Below are positions 1 to 8,155 of a stretch of DNA of 64,000 bases, piece after piece. The stretch comes from Loktanella sp. Alg231-35. GTDB lineage: Bacteria > Pseudomonadota > Alphaproteobacteria > Rhodobacterales > Rhodobacteraceae. The DNA lies in the NCBI RefSeq assembly GCF_900143545.1, contig NZ_FREV01000004.1:496001-560000 (forward strand), written 5' to 3'. The first letter of the stretch is position 1, and each line of letters opens with the position of its first letter. The translations under genes and the position numbers were made by a program. The notes beneath the pieces were generated by a model that worked only from the letters and a program-made list of their open reading frames with translations, was not told the origin of the DNA and made no database searches.

Positions 1-3
1 GGA

Positions 4-1518
4 TCATTTGACGATCAGACTCCGCCCGGTCATCTCAAGTGGCAGCTCCAACCCCATCAAATCAAGGACCGTCGGGGCCAGATCCGCCAACCGCCCGTCG
101 CGCAATCGGGCGCCTTCGGGCCCGCCAACAAGCGCCACCGGCACCGGGTTTGTCGTATGCGCCGTATGTGGTCCACCGGTTGCAGGATCGATCATTGTTT
201 CACAGTTGCCGTGGTCGGCGGTGACGATCATCGTGCCCCCAGCGGCCCTCAATGCCGACAGCACCTGCCCCAGCCCGGCATCCACCGCTTCGCAAGCGTT
301 GATCGCCGCCCCTAGATCGCCGGTATGGCCCACCATGTCGGGGTTTGCATAGTTGGTAACGATCAGATCATAGCCATCTTCTATGGCTTTGACGAAAGCC
401 GCCGTGACCTCACCCGAAGACATCTCTGGTTGCAAATCATAGGTCGCCACATTGGGCGATTTCGGCATATGGCGGTCCTCGCCCTTTTCCGGCGTTTCGA
501 TGCCGCCGTTCAGAAAGAACGTCACATGGGGGTATTTCTCGGTTTCGGCCAGGCGGAACTGGCGTAGATCATGTTTGGCGACCCAAGCGCCCAAGGTGTT
601 TTGGATATCGCGCTTGGGAAAGACCGTGTCGAACCAGCCATCGTGGTTATCCGAATAGCTGACCATGCCGAGCAGGGCAGCAAGTTGCGGTTGGTTGCGA
701 TCAAATCCAGTAAAATCAGGATCAGCAATCGCCGCGAGGATTTCGCGGGCGCGATCAGAACGGAAGTTGAGACAGAAAAACCCGTCGCCCTCTGCAACAC
801 CTGCGTAGTCACCGATGCTTGTGGCAGGAATGAATTCATCCGTTTTGCCATTGTCATAGGCCGCCTGAATAGCCGCTGCCGGGTCAGCGGCGACGTCGCC
901 CTGCCCGTTGATCATCGCGTCATAAGCCGTCTGGACCCGCTCCCAACGGTTATCGCGATCCATGGCAAAGTAACGGCCAATGACCGTGACGATCCGGGCG
1001 TTCTCTGGCAAGCCGTCTTGCAACTGCGCCATGAAACCCAGCGCCGAGGATGGCGCCACATCACGCCCGTCGGTAACTGCGTGAATGGCCACCGGCACAC
1101 CCGCACCCGTGATCGCCTTGGCCGCTGCGATAATATGCGCCACATGCCCATGCACACCGCCATCGGACACAACGCCCATCAAATGCGCGGTGCCGCCGTT
1201 GTCTTTCATCTTGGCAATGAATGCGGTCAGCGCGTTCGCGTCAAAGAAGGAACCGTCTTCGATCGCCAGTTCAATCTGACCCAAATCCATCGCCACAACC
1301 CGGCCCGCGCCAATATTGGTATGACCCACCTCGGAATTGCCCATCTGGCCCGACGGCAAACCCGCATCATTGCCATGGGTCAAAAGCTGCGCGTGGGGGC
1401 CTTGCATGATGGCGTCGAAATTTGGGGTCTTGGCCTGTTTGGGGGCGTTGCCTTCAACAGCGTCACGCAGGCCCCAACCGTCAAGAATGCAAAGAACAAC
1501 GGGTTTGGGTGCAGGCAT
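4..1518 (-). CDS. gpmI: 2,3-bisphosphoglycerate-independent phosphoglycerate mutase
   Basis: Interconverts 3- and 2-phosphoglycerate in glycolysis/gluconeogenesis in the cytoplasm, with two Mn ions and a phosphoserine intermediate. The 504-residue length is normal for the family. N-terminal metal-binding ILDGWG (about 11-16), catalytic Ser62 in MGNSEVGHTNIG, and C-terminal TADHGNCE metal ligands are all visible. I chose the ATG at 1518 (MPAPKPVV) over the ATG at 1530 or TTG at 1533 because GGAG lies about 6 nt upstream of it. It is the last gene seen of the minus-strand rsfS-rlmH-gpmI cluster; its stop lies 4 nt from the window edge. The 326-codon reading frame on the opposite strand is a codon-bias shadow. 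Confidence 0.97.
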   Translation of the reverse strand: MPAPKPVVLCILDGWGLRDAVEGNAPKQAKTPNFDAIMQGPHAQLLTHGNDAGLPSGQMGNSEVGHTNIGAGRVVAMDLGQIELAIEDGSFFDANALTAFIAKMKDNGGTAHLMGVVSDGGVHGHVAHIIAAAKAITGAGVPVAIHAVTDGRDVAPSSALGFMAQLQDGLPENARIVTVIGRYFAMDRDNRWERVQTAYDAMINGQGDVAADPAAAIQAAYDNGKTDEFIPATSIGDYAGVAEGDGFFCLNFRSDRAREILAAIADPDFTGFDRNQPQLAALLGMVSYSDNHDGWFDTVFPKRDIQNTLGAWVAKHDLRQFRLAETEKYPHVTFFLNGGIETPEKGEDRHMPKSPNVATYDLQPEMSSGEVTAAFVKAIEDGYDLIVTNYANPDMVGHTGDLGAAINACEAVDAGLGQVLSALRAAGGTMIVTADHGNCETMIDPATGGPHTAHTTNPVPVALVGGPEGARLRDGRLADLAPTVLDLMGLELPLEMTGRSLIVK

Positions 1519-1576
1519 CGGACGCTCCATCAAAGTTTAGCGGTGGTTTAGCCTATCCTTGCGCGGGTCGGAATAG

Positions 1577-2047
1577 CTAAGCGCGGTGATACGGCCCGCC
1601 GGCAAGAATAGACGCGGCGCGATAAAGCTGTTCGGCCAGCATCACGCGGACGAGCATATGAGGCCAGACCATCTTGCCAAAACTGAGACTGGCATCGGCG
1701 CGGGCGCGCAAGGCGGGATCGATCCCATCAGCCCCGCCAATGACAAAGCTCACATCCTGCCGCCCCTGATCGCGCCAAGTGCCGAGCAATCGGGCAAATT
1801 CAGGTGAGCTCATGACCTTACCACGTTCATCCATCGTGCAAATCAACGCACCATCAGGCACGGCACGTTCCAGCAACGCGCCCTCAGCGGTCATGCCACC
1901 GCCCTTCTTGTCTTCGACTTCGATCAATTGCGCAGGGCCAAGGGCCAGGGCCCGCCCGGTCCGGTCGAACCGGGTGAGGTAGTCGTCGTAAAGGTCGCGC
2001 TCGGGCCCTTTGCGCAAACGGCCCACAGCGCAAATCTGGACGCGCAT
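1577..2047 (-). CDS. rlmH: 23S rRNA (pseudouridine-1915-N3)-methyltransferase
   Basis: SPOUT-class methyltransferase that methylates pseudouridine 1915 in helix 69 of 23S rRNA on assembled 70S ribosomes. The 156-residue protein has the diagnostic C-terminal knot: FVIGGADG (SAM-binding loop), then LSFGKMVWPHMLVRVMLAEQ and the YHRA end. The start MRVQICAVG overlaps the rsfS stop by one base (TGATG), so translation is probably coupled. rsfS-rlmH adjacency is a common bacterial arrangement that links two ribosome-acting proteins. The family is highly conserved, so the call is secure. Confidence 0.96.
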   Translation of the reverse strand: MRVQICAVGRLRKGPERDLYDDYLTRFDRTGRALALGPAQLIEVEDKKGGGMTAEGALLERAVPDGALICTMDERGKVMSSPEFARLLGTWRDQGRQDVSFVIGGADGIDPALRARADASLSFGKMVWPHMLVRVMLAEQLYRAASILAGGPYHRA

Positions 2048-2403
2048 CAGACGGCGGTCGCCGCTCCGGGCTGCCACATCTTTTCAAGCTGATAAAACTC
2101 GCGCACTTCCGGCCGGAAGATATGCACGATGATATCGCCTGTATCGATCAGCACCCAATCGCCGGTGTCCTTGCCTTCCGTCTTGGAGATGATCCCGAAT
2201 TCCTGCTTGATCCGGTCGGCCAACTTTTCAGCCATTGCCGTCACCTGACGGGTCGAACGACCCGAAGCGATGACCATATAGTCACCGATCTCGGACTTAC
2301 CACGCAGATCAATCTGCACGATATCTTCGCCTTTGTCGTCATCAAGAGATTTGAGGACAGCCGCCAGAAGACCGTCGCTGGTTACAGTTTGCGAAGCACT
2401 CAT
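2047..2403 (-). CDS. rsfS: Ribosomal silencing factor RsfS (YbeB/Iojap)
   Basis: Binds uL14 on the 50S subunit and blocks subunit joining, silencing translation in starvation. The 118-residue protein carries the family core: VQIDLRGKSEIGDYMVIASGRS, then the Trp/Asp segment DTGDWVLIDTGDIIVHIF and the REFYQLEKMW tail. The start is the ATG at 2403 (MSASQTV). That ATG has no good Shine-Dalgarno of its own. The strong AAGGAGG upstream instead serves a short ORF whose TGA overlaps this ATG (see 2400-2459), so re-initiation may feed rsfS. A CTG at about 2454 in frame would extend the protein by 17 residues but is an unlikely start. Confidence 0.94.
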   Translation of the reverse strand: MSASQTVTSDGLLAAVLKSLDDDKGEDIVQIDLRGKSEIGDYMVIASGRSTRQVTAMAEKLADRIKQEFGIISKTEGKDTGDWVLIDTGDIIVHIFRPEVREFYQLEKMWQPGAATAV

Positions 2404-2459
2404 TGCCGATGCGCTCGCGTTGGCTGATGTATCAGCCGATGTAGAAAGAGACAGTTCAT
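2400..2459 (-). CDS. Candidate 19-residue leader peptide upstream of rsfS
   Basis: A 19-codon ORF starting MNCLFLHRLI begins 4 nt after a near-perfect AAGGAGG (fwd 2462-2468). It ends with a TGA that overlaps the rsfS ATG in the ATGA configuration. It is in a different frame from rsfS. The spacing of a strong ribosome site to this ATG, and the absence of one for rsfS, suggest translational coupling. The peptide resembles no known leader and could simply be a way of loading ribosomes. Whether it is translated is inference. Confidence 0.45.
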   Translation of the reverse strand: MNCLFLHRLIHQPTRAHRQ

Positions 2460-2508
2460 CGTCCTCCTTAATACACGTCGTGATGGCCCCGACGCCGGGC
2501 ATATTCAA

Positions 2509-2537
2509 AAAGTAGCAACGCCCGACGTATTTTTCAA
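2509..2537 (-). promoter_or_regulatory. Putative sigma-70 promoter for the rsfS cluster
   Basis: On the minus strand TTGAAA (2537-2532) is followed after exactly 17 nt by TACTTT (2514-2509). Transcription would start near 2502, about 45 nt before the leader-peptide ATG. It lies just beyond the stop codon of the upstream lipoprotein gene, giving rsfS-rlmH-gpmI its own promoter. Assigned by sequence match only. Confidence 0.4.
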
Positions 2538-2542
2538 CATGC

Positions 2543-3058
2543 TTACGGGCAGACGCCCATCTCGCTGATTTCAGCAGCACTTGCAACCGCAGACAGCGGG
2601 CCACCCCGGACAAGCGGCAAGAATGCACCGTTCTCCTCTAACCGCAATCCAACGCTGACCCGCGCATCGGGGGTCGGGCCATCGCCAATCAGGCACGGAG
2701 TAAGAGTAAGACCTATGGACCCACTGGCCGCGGCGTCATTCTCTACTTTCCACGCACGCGCAGTCGCTTGTAGTGCGCGCAGTGCCGGAAGATCGTCTTC
2801 GGCGATCCGAAAAACATCGCCTTTGCGTTCGAGACTGTAGCTACCCGATTGCGCTTCGCCGGTGTCAGATCGGGCCACAGCGAACGTCAATTGCGCCGTG
2901 TCCGGCAGCACATCGATGCCTGCTGGCAACGTCAAATCTAGTGCAAAGCCTGCCGGATCGGCGGTTGTTGGTGACAGCCCGTTCAGACGCAACACGGTGG
3001 ATGGCACGATGCTTGCGCAAGCGGATAGGACAATGAAGGTGAGAAATGAAAGTCGCAT
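2543..3058 (-). CDS. Hypothetical lipoprotein (YbaY-like region possible)
   Basis: A 171-residue protein with a short hydrophobic leader and lipobox LSAC (Cys at about residue 14), so probably lipid-anchored in the envelope. After the Cys there is a low-complexity beta-rich domain with DLTLPAGIDVLPDTAQLTFAV and a conserved-looking C-terminal GVCP. The start MRLSFLTF (ATG 3058) has AAGGAG at ideal spacing; the longer MSKEIL start lacks one. It is transcribed away from the DUF2975 gene across a 66-bp divergent spacer. The composition recalls YbaY/META-type lipoproteins, but I cannot assign a family. Confidence 0.8.
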   Translation of the reverse strand: MRLSFLTFIVLSACASIVPSTVLRLNGLSPTTADPAGFALDLTLPAGIDVLPDTAQLTFAVARSDTGEAQSGSYSLERKGDVFRIAEDDLPALRALQATARAWKVENDAAASGSIGLTLTPCLIGDGPTPDARVSVGLRLEENGAFLPLVRGGPLSAVASAAEISEMGVCP

Positions 3059-3069
3059 AAGAATCTCCT

Positions 3070-3098
3070 TTGACAAGATATACTTATTGTTTTACGAT
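3070..3098 (+). promoter_or_regulatory. Putative sigma-70 promoter for the DUF2975-XRE operon
   Basis: TTGACA (3070-3075) and TACGAT (3093-3098) are separated by exactly 17 nt in an AT-rich divergent spacer. The DUF2975 ATG follows at 3125. The -35 hexamer is a full consensus match. An autoregulatory site for the XRE protein of this operon might overlap, but none is evident by eye. Confidence 0.5.
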
Positions 3099-3124
3099 AA
3101 ATTATAGAAATGAAAAGGTGCAAA

Positions 3125-3661
3125 ATGTCACAACTGACTCGCGTTTCGAAATGGGCCGCTGTTTTGCGCGGCATCACGATTGCCGCCATGGTGATCTTAC
3201 CCCTGACTATCGTTGGCGGGTTGTTCAACACGCCATTAGTGCCAGAGGCTTTGAACGGCACGCTTGACGGTGCGCCGGTGTCACCGGACGCCACGCGCGG
3301 GCAGTTAATGACGGTTGTTGCCCTCAATCTGATCGCGCCGTTGATCCTGCTTTTGACGCTGAACGAGATGCGCAAGCTGTTTGGAGCCTATGTTGAGGGG
3401 CAGGTATTAACCGAAAACAGTGCGCGCGTGATTCTGCGGATTGGTCAGGGCTTTCTGGCTTTGGCGGTTGTTCCCTTTATCCTGCGCCCCATCCAGACCG
3501 TGCTGCTGACCCTCGCCAATCCACCGGGCGAGCGCAGCTTGGCCATTGGACTGGACAGCGACATGATCTTTTTCGCCCTTTCTGGCGGTTTGATCATGGT
3601 GATCGGTTGGGCGATGCGCGAGGCTTCTGACGTGGCCGCCGAAAACAAGTCATTCGTATGA
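3125..3661 (+). CDS. DUF2975 family membrane protein
   Basis: A 178-residue inner-membrane protein with four predicted helices, at about residues 15-35, 65-85, 105-127 and 143-163. NEMRKLFGAYVEGQVLTENSAR between helices two and three is the typical DUF2975 cytoplasmic segment. Start MSQLTRVSK (ATG 3125) follows AAAAGGTG; an upstream ATG at 3110 would add five residues. DUF2975 proteins usually sit beside a small YozG-like XRE regulator. Here the regulator gene overlaps by 4 nt (ATGA), giving a two-gene operon. The biochemical role of the family is unknown. Confidence 0.88.
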   Translation: MSQLTRVSKWAAVLRGITIAAMVILPLTIVGGLFNTPLVPEALNGTLDGAPVSPDATRGQLMTVVALNLIAPLILLLTLNEMRKLFGAYVEGQVLTENSARVILRIGQGFLALAVVPFILRPIQTVLLTLANPPGERSLAIGLDSDMIFFALSGGLIMVIGWAMREASDVAAENKSFV

Positions 3662-3906
3662 ACGATATGGAAATCATCGTCCGTTTGGACGTCATGTTGG
3701 CCCTGCGCAAAATGAGGTCGCGTGATTTGGCACAGGCCGTGGGCATCACAGAGCAAAACATCAGCCTGCTGAAATCAGGCAAGGTGAAAGGGGTCAGGTT
3801 CGAAACACTGGCCCGGATTTGCGCCGTGCTAGAGTGTCAGCCGGGGGATTTGCTAGAGGCCGTCACACCAGCCGAGGATGCAGATTTCACTGCCGTGGGT
3901 CGATAA
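3658..3906 (+). CDS. Small XRE-family transcriptional regulator (YozG-like)
   Basis: An 82-residue protein that is almost entirely a Cro/C1-type helix-turn-helix: IIVRLDVMLALRKMRSRDLA, then VGITEQNISLLKSGKVKGVRFETLARICAVLECQPGDLL. This is the standard solo-HTH form paired with DUF2975 membrane proteins. Its ATG overlaps the upstream stop codon (ATGA), so the two are translationally coupled. It probably regulates its own operon. Its last 20 nt overlap the convergent oxidoreductase gene. Confidence 0.92.
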   Translation: MNDMEIIVRLDVMLALRKMRSRDLAQAVGITEQNISLLKSGKVKGVRFETLARICAVLECQPGDLLEAVTPAEDADFTAVGR

Positions 3907-4912
3907 ACGCCTTCCCGTCAGGTTGCGCCAGCACCGTTGGCAGATCTGTCATCGCCTGTGACAATTGAACAATCCCGGACACATCGGTTTTCCAGGTGCC
4001 CGACACGAACCGTTCCTGAATTTCCATGAACGCCTGCGGGATGCGTGCCGGATCAACCTGTTTCATCCAGCGCGTCAACCAGAACCCTTCGATCTGCTTG
4101 CCGCGAAAGATCATCTGGCCCAGTTCCTTGAGCGCAGGCGGTTCCGTCGACAGCTTTCCATAGTTCACCCAGCGCGCATGGCTTGGCATGGCAAAGAACA
4201 GATCGGCGGTGAATTGATCACCCACCGCATCCAAAAGAACGCGCGGCTTGAGGGTTTTGAAGATCGCTTGGGCTGCACCCAACGGGTCCAACTCGCCCGT
4301 CACGATGACCTCTGCCGCGCCCAGTTCCTTTAAGGCCGCTGCCTGTTCGGGCCGCCGCACCACGGCAATGGGTTTCACGCCACGGTCGCGGCCTAGCGCA
4401 ATCAGCAGCTTGCCCAGTTGCGACCCGGCGGCGTTCAGCACAAAGCTATCGGCGCCGCCGTCCTTGACCAAGTCAAACATCGCGATGGCCGTCAGCGGGT
4501 TGACCAATTGTCCCGCTGCATCAACTTCGGCCAAATCGGGGCGGCAGGGCACCAAAGTGCTGGCATCGGTCAGCGCGTATTCCGCCCATGCGCCAGAGGC
4601 TGTCGCAAAAAAGCTGACGCGCTGGCCTTTCAGCGGTGTGTCACCAGCGACTACCGTGCCCACACCTTCAAATCCGGCGGGTGTGCCCTTGATCCGCGGC
4701 TGGCCATATTCGCCTTTGATAAAGTGAATGTCAGATGGGTTCACCGCCGCCAGATCCACTTTGATCAATGCCTGCCCATCACCGGGCGTCGGCACCGCCA
4801 CTTCGTCCTGCGCCAGAAATGGCGCGAGGTCGGTGATGTTTGGCCCGGTCTGCGTCCGGGAATAGCCATCGTGCAACTGGATCAGTGCCTTCATCTGAGA
4901 TGGCAATGTCAT
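3887..4912 (-). CDS. Zinc-independent MDR-family oxidoreductase (quinone reductase-like)
   Basis: A 341-residue medium-chain dehydrogenase/reductase. The N-terminal GroES-like half contains AAVNPSDIHFIKGEYG and PAGFEGVGTVV. The C-terminal Rossmann half contains VLNAAGSQLGKLLIALGRDRG. The structural and catalytic zinc ligands of alcohol dehydrogenases are absent, which points to the NADPH-quinone reductase/enoyl reductase-like branch. The substrate cannot be predicted. It precedes xthA's stop by 9 nt on the same strand, so the two may be cotranscribed. Confidence 0.85.
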   Translation of the reverse strand: MTLPSQMKALIQLHDGYSRTQTGPNITDLAPFLAQDEVAVPTPGDGQALIKVDLAAVNPSDIHFIKGEYGQPRIKGTPAGFEGVGTVVAGDTPLKGQRVSFFATASGAWAEYALTDASTLVPCRPDLAEVDAAGQLVNPLTAIAMFDLVKDGGADSFVLNAAGSQLGKLLIALGRDRGVKPIAVVRRPEQAAALKELGAAEVIVTGELDPLGAAQAIFKTLKPRVLLDAVGDQFTADLFFAMPSHARWVNYGKLSTEPPALKELGQMIFRGKQIEGFWLTRWMKQVDPARIPQAFMEIQERFVSGTWKTDVSGIVQLSQAMTDLPTVLAQPDGKAFIDPRQ

Positions 4913-4921
4913 CGCAAGCTC

Positions 4922-5710
4922 CTATAGATCAAAGGTCGCAAAAACCGGTGCATGATCGCTGGGTTTTTCCCAACCACGTGCGTCGCGCATCACACGGCTG
5001 GAGTGCGCGGCATTCTTGATATCGGGCGTGGCCCAAATGTGATCAAGACGGCGGCCCTTGTCAGCGGCGTCCCAATCCTTGGCGCGGTAAGACCACCAGC
5101 TATAGAGCTTGCCTTCGGTGATATCGTTCCGGGTCACGTCAGACCAACCGCCCGCGTCCATGACATCGGCAAAGTGTTCGACCTCAACGGGCGTGTGGCT
5201 GACGACCTTGAGCAGCTTTTTGTGGTCCCACACATCATCCTCGCGGGGGGCGATATTCAGATCACCAACAAGGATGGATTTTTCAGGTTTCGCCGCGTGA
5301 TAGGCATCGCGCATATCGGTCAGGTAGTCGAGCTTGTTGCCAAACTTTTCGTTTACTTCCCGATCCGCCACGTCACCGCCAGCAGGCACATAGTGGTTGT
5401 GGATCGTCACCCCGTTTTCCAACTTGCCCGCGATATGGCGGGCATGGCCGAGCTGTGCGTAATCCTCTGCACCAGCCTCAACCATGGGCAGCTTGGAAAA
5501 GATCGCAACACCGTTGTAACCCTTCTGCCCACGCGCCACCATGTGGGTGTAGCCCAAGCCTTGAAACTGCTCCAACGGGATCTTGTCCACGGGGCTTTTG
5601 CATTCCTGCAGGCAAAGCACGTCAGGCGTTTCTTCACGCATCAGCCGCGCGACGATATCCTCGCGCAGACGGACAGAGTTGATGTTCCAAGTGGCAAGGG
5701 TAAAGGGCAT
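4922..5710 (-). CDS. xthA: Exodeoxyribonuclease III (AP endonuclease)
   Basis: A 262-residue member of the endonuclease/exonuclease/phosphatase fold that cleaves abasic sites in base-excision repair. Motifs in order: TWNINSVRLR (residues 7-16), LCLQECK with the metal-binding Glu, GDLNIAPRE, RRLDHIW, and the C-terminal SDHAPVFA catalytic His. Length and motif order match the XthA branch rather than sphingomyelinase relatives. It reads on the same strand as the following oxidoreductase, 9 nt apart. Confidence 0.95.
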   Translation of the reverse strand: MPFTLATWNINSVRLREDIVARLMREETPDVLCLQECKSPVDKIPLEQFQGLGYTHMVARGQKGYNGVAIFSKLPMVEAGAEDYAQLGHARHIAGKLENGVTIHNHYVPAGGDVADREVNEKFGNKLDYLTDMRDAYHAAKPEKSILVGDLNIAPREDDVWDHKKLLKVVSHTPVEVEHFADVMDAGGWSDVTRNDITEGKLYSWWSYRAKDWDAADKGRRLDHIWATPDIKNAAHSSRVMRDARGWEKPSDHAPVFATFDL

Positions 5711-5775
5711 GGGTTGGCTCTCCGGGCTGAGGTGCAGGTGTCATATGTGACGTTTGCGGAAGCAATGATCAACCG

Positions 5776-6966
5776 TCAGCGCAGAAAACCGGAATAATGC
5801 AGCAGGCCCCAGGGCATCAGCGCGGCTTCCAGTTTTTGCCAAAGGCGCAAGCCTTCCTGAGGGGTCTGTTTCGCCGCTGCGATAACATCATTGACCGTCG
5901 TTTTTCCATCAACGGCGGCAAGCAAGCCCGCGGCCTTGGGTGGGATCGTTACATCGATCTCTTCTGCGCCGACCCGCAGCTTGGGCAGGTTTTTGGCGGC
6001 AACAGCCTGCGCCATTTTCTGGACGTCAGCACCGTTCAGATGCGGAATGCGCGCCATCATGTTCAATTCGGCCGGTGGCGGATCGCCTTTCCGGCGGGCA
6101 TAGCCCACATGGGTTTTGATGGTGCCGCGGAGCTTTTCTGCTGTCGCCATCTGTGTCAGCGCGTCCATGTCAGCGGGCACATCAGCAAACTGCGCTAAAT
6201 CGTAGCGGCCCGGTTGTGCAAAACTAGCCAGCTTCCACCCGGTTGCCGTCAAAGCATCGGCCCATGCCCGCACTGTGAACGCCCGATCTTGCGAATGCAC
6301 CAGCAGGTCATAGAAACCCGCTTCGGATTGTTTGTGGTCGCCAAGGTTGGGGTTGCGGTTCAGCGGATGCGCAGCAGGGAGCTTGGCAAAGGTCGCTTTG
6401 GCATGCTTGAGCTGCGATTTTGGCGGCAGATGCCCGTAAAGCCGGTTGAAGGCTGCCTGCAATGGATAGACCCCTGACCTGCCATAGGGTGCGTAAACCA
6501 TGAACCCCAATCCACCGCCGGGGGTCAGTGCATTATGCAAGGCGGCTAGGCCGGCCTCGGGGTCAGGCAGATGGTGCAGGACCCCGCAACAGTCAATGTA
6601 GTCAAAGGGTCCAAAGGCCGCCGCATTCAAAAGCGAGCCGGTTTCGAACTGCACATTGGGCAGGCCGCGCATTTTGATCCGCGCTTCGGCAATCTTGCGC
6701 GAGGCAGAAGACAGATCGAGATAGGTGATCTGGTAAGGCTTGCCCGCCGCATGCAAAAGCTGCGCCAGTTGCACCAAACCATCGCCGGTACCACCGCCCG
6801 CGACCAGCACGCGCAAAGTTTGTGACCAGTCGCGCTGCCCGTTCCACAGGCAATGGTCCATTTCCACCGGCAATGAGGGCGAGCCTTTGATCAGCCGCTT
6901 GGCCTCATCCTTGGGATCACGGGCGGGATAGGGAAAGGCCTCATATTGGTCGCGCACATCATTCAT
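5776..6966 (-). CDS. Class I SAM-dependent methyltransferase with C-terminal extension
   Basis: A 396-residue protein. After MNDVRDQYEAFPYPARD comes a methyltransferase domain with motif I VLVAGGGTGDGLVQLA and a post-I acidic loop ITYLDLS. DYIDCCGVLHHLPDPEAGL gives motif IV. The last ~100 residues (after MMARIPHLNG) form a separate helical domain also seen in SAM methyltransferases that act on large substrates; the substrate is unknown. Start chosen at the ATG 6966, 4 nt after the asparaginase stop, since the longer frame reads through asparaginase sequence. Coupling to the asparaginase gene is likely. Confidence 0.85.
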   Translation of the reverse strand: MNDVRDQYEAFPYPARDPKDEAKRLIKGSPSLPVEMDHCLWNGQRDWSQTLRVLVAGGGTGDGLVQLAQLLHAAGKPYQITYLDLSSASRKIAEARIKMRGLPNVQFETGSLLNAAAFGPFDYIDCCGVLHHLPDPEAGLAALHNALTPGGGLGFMVYAPYGRSGVYPLQAAFNRLYGHLPPKSQLKHAKATFAKLPAAHPLNRNPNLGDHKQSEAGFYDLLVHSQDRAFTVRAWADALTATGWKLASFAQPGRYDLAQFADVPADMDALTQMATAEKLRGTIKTHVGYARRKGDPPPAELNMMARIPHLNGADVQKMAQAVAAKNLPKLRVGAEEIDVTIPPKAAGLLAAVDGKTTVNDVIAAAKQTPQEGLRLWQKLEAALMPWGLLHYSGFLR

Positions 6967-6970
6967 GATG

Positions 6971-7960
6971 TTACACCAGCGTTGCCGCGGGGCGTATCCG
7001 GCCCGTAACCGTCCCACGCCAGTTTTTGACCGCTGGCTGCATCCGGGCGATGGCCGCAGGGTGCGCCGCATCCAGCACGCCAAGTTTCACAAGGATTGCT
7101 GCGATTGCGGCTTCGCTCGCGCGGGTGGCCCCGTCACGGATCTTGAGCGCCACGCCAAGGCGCATTTCAGGAATAATGGCGGCAAAGACACCCTCGGCCC
7201 CGGTTTTGATCGCAACCTTATGGTCCATCGCACGCATCAGATCAGTACAAGCACGGGTTTCGCCTGCCACCAGTTCGGGAAAGGTGGCCATGGCTTGGGT
7301 CAGCTTTACCGCCGCCTGACTGCGCCTGTCGGACCGGTCGCCGGCACTGGCAAAAAACGCCATGGCGCGGGCCAGACCATGCACGGTGCAGGCATGATTG
7401 GGGGCAGAGCAGCCGTCGATCCCAAACATCGGGCTGGTTTCCTCGGTCACCTCTTCAAAGGCAGCTTTGCAGGCCTGTTGCACAGGGTGGTCAATCAATT
7501 CGTAGTCTGGCCCAGCCCCAAGATGTTTGGTGAGGGTCAGAAATCCTGCGTGTTTGCCAGAGCAGTTATTGTGTATTTGACAGGGTTCTGCGTGGGCACG
7601 GATCAGCCCCTTGCGGGCGGGTTTGTCACTGGGCATTTGCGGCCCGCAGCGAAAGGCATCATCGGTCAGGCTGAGGTCCTCCAGCCAGGCCTTCACCCGG
7701 TCGGTATGAATGGCCGCACCCTGGTGTGAAGCACAGGCCAGCGCAAGCTGCTCATCGGTCAAATGTGCGCCAGCGCCACTTTCCAATAGCGGCAGCGCTT
7801 GCACCATTTTGCATGACGATCTTGGATAGATCACTTTGGCCGGGTCGCCCCATGCCTGCACAATCTGGCCTGTGTCGTCGCACACAACTGCGTGACCTTG
7901 ATGCACACACTCAAGCAGGTCACCGCGCCAAACTTCGACCAGATCAACGGAATTTGCCAT
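6971..7960 (-). CDS. Type II (rhizobial-type) L-asparaginase
   Basis: A 329-residue protein of the Asparaginase_II family (Rhizobium etli AnsA-like), unrelated to E. coli AnsB. Motifs: YPRSSCKMVQALPL, CASHQGAAIHTDRV, the NNCSGKHAGFL segment and FGIDGCSAPNHACTVHG. The two conserved Cys/Lys-rich segments correspond to the zinc-binding and serine-lysine catalytic elements of this class. The start at ATG 7960 (MANSVDLVEV) has AGAGG upstream. It hydrolyses asparagine to aspartate and ammonia. It is followed by the methyltransferase gene after 4 nt. Confidence 0.92.
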   Translation of the reverse strand: MANSVDLVEVWRGDLLECVHQGHAVVCDDTGQIVQAWGDPAKVIYPRSSCKMVQALPLLESGAGAHLTDEQLALACASHQGAAIHTDRVKAWLEDLSLTDDAFRCGPQMPSDKPARKGLIRAHAEPCQIHNNCSGKHAGFLTLTKHLGAGPDYELIDHPVQQACKAAFEEVTEETSPMFGIDGCSAPNHACTVHGLARAMAFFASAGDRSDRRSQAAVKLTQAMATFPELVAGETRACTDLMRAMDHKVAIKTGAEGVFAAIIPEMRLGVALKIRDGATRASEAAIAAILVKLGVLDAAHPAAIARMQPAVKNWRGTVTGRIRPAATLV

Positions 7961-8155
7961 GTTTTTGCCTCTTGAACTGTGTATAGAGCCGCCAATAGCC
8001 TGAGGTTTTAAGGGGCTTTCCCCTGCTGGCGATTTTTTGCTAAGCTTCACGCTATCGAGTTGAACACAGTCTCGCCAGTCGAAAAGGTGCCGTCAGATGC
8101 ATCACAGCTGGGTAGAGACATCCAGAGGCACGGACAGCGTTGGAGGCTGTAGGAG

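Noticed and set aside
571-1551. Long plus-strand frame opposite gpmI
   Set aside because: Shadow frame from GC-biased codons of a highly conserved gene; no ribosome site.
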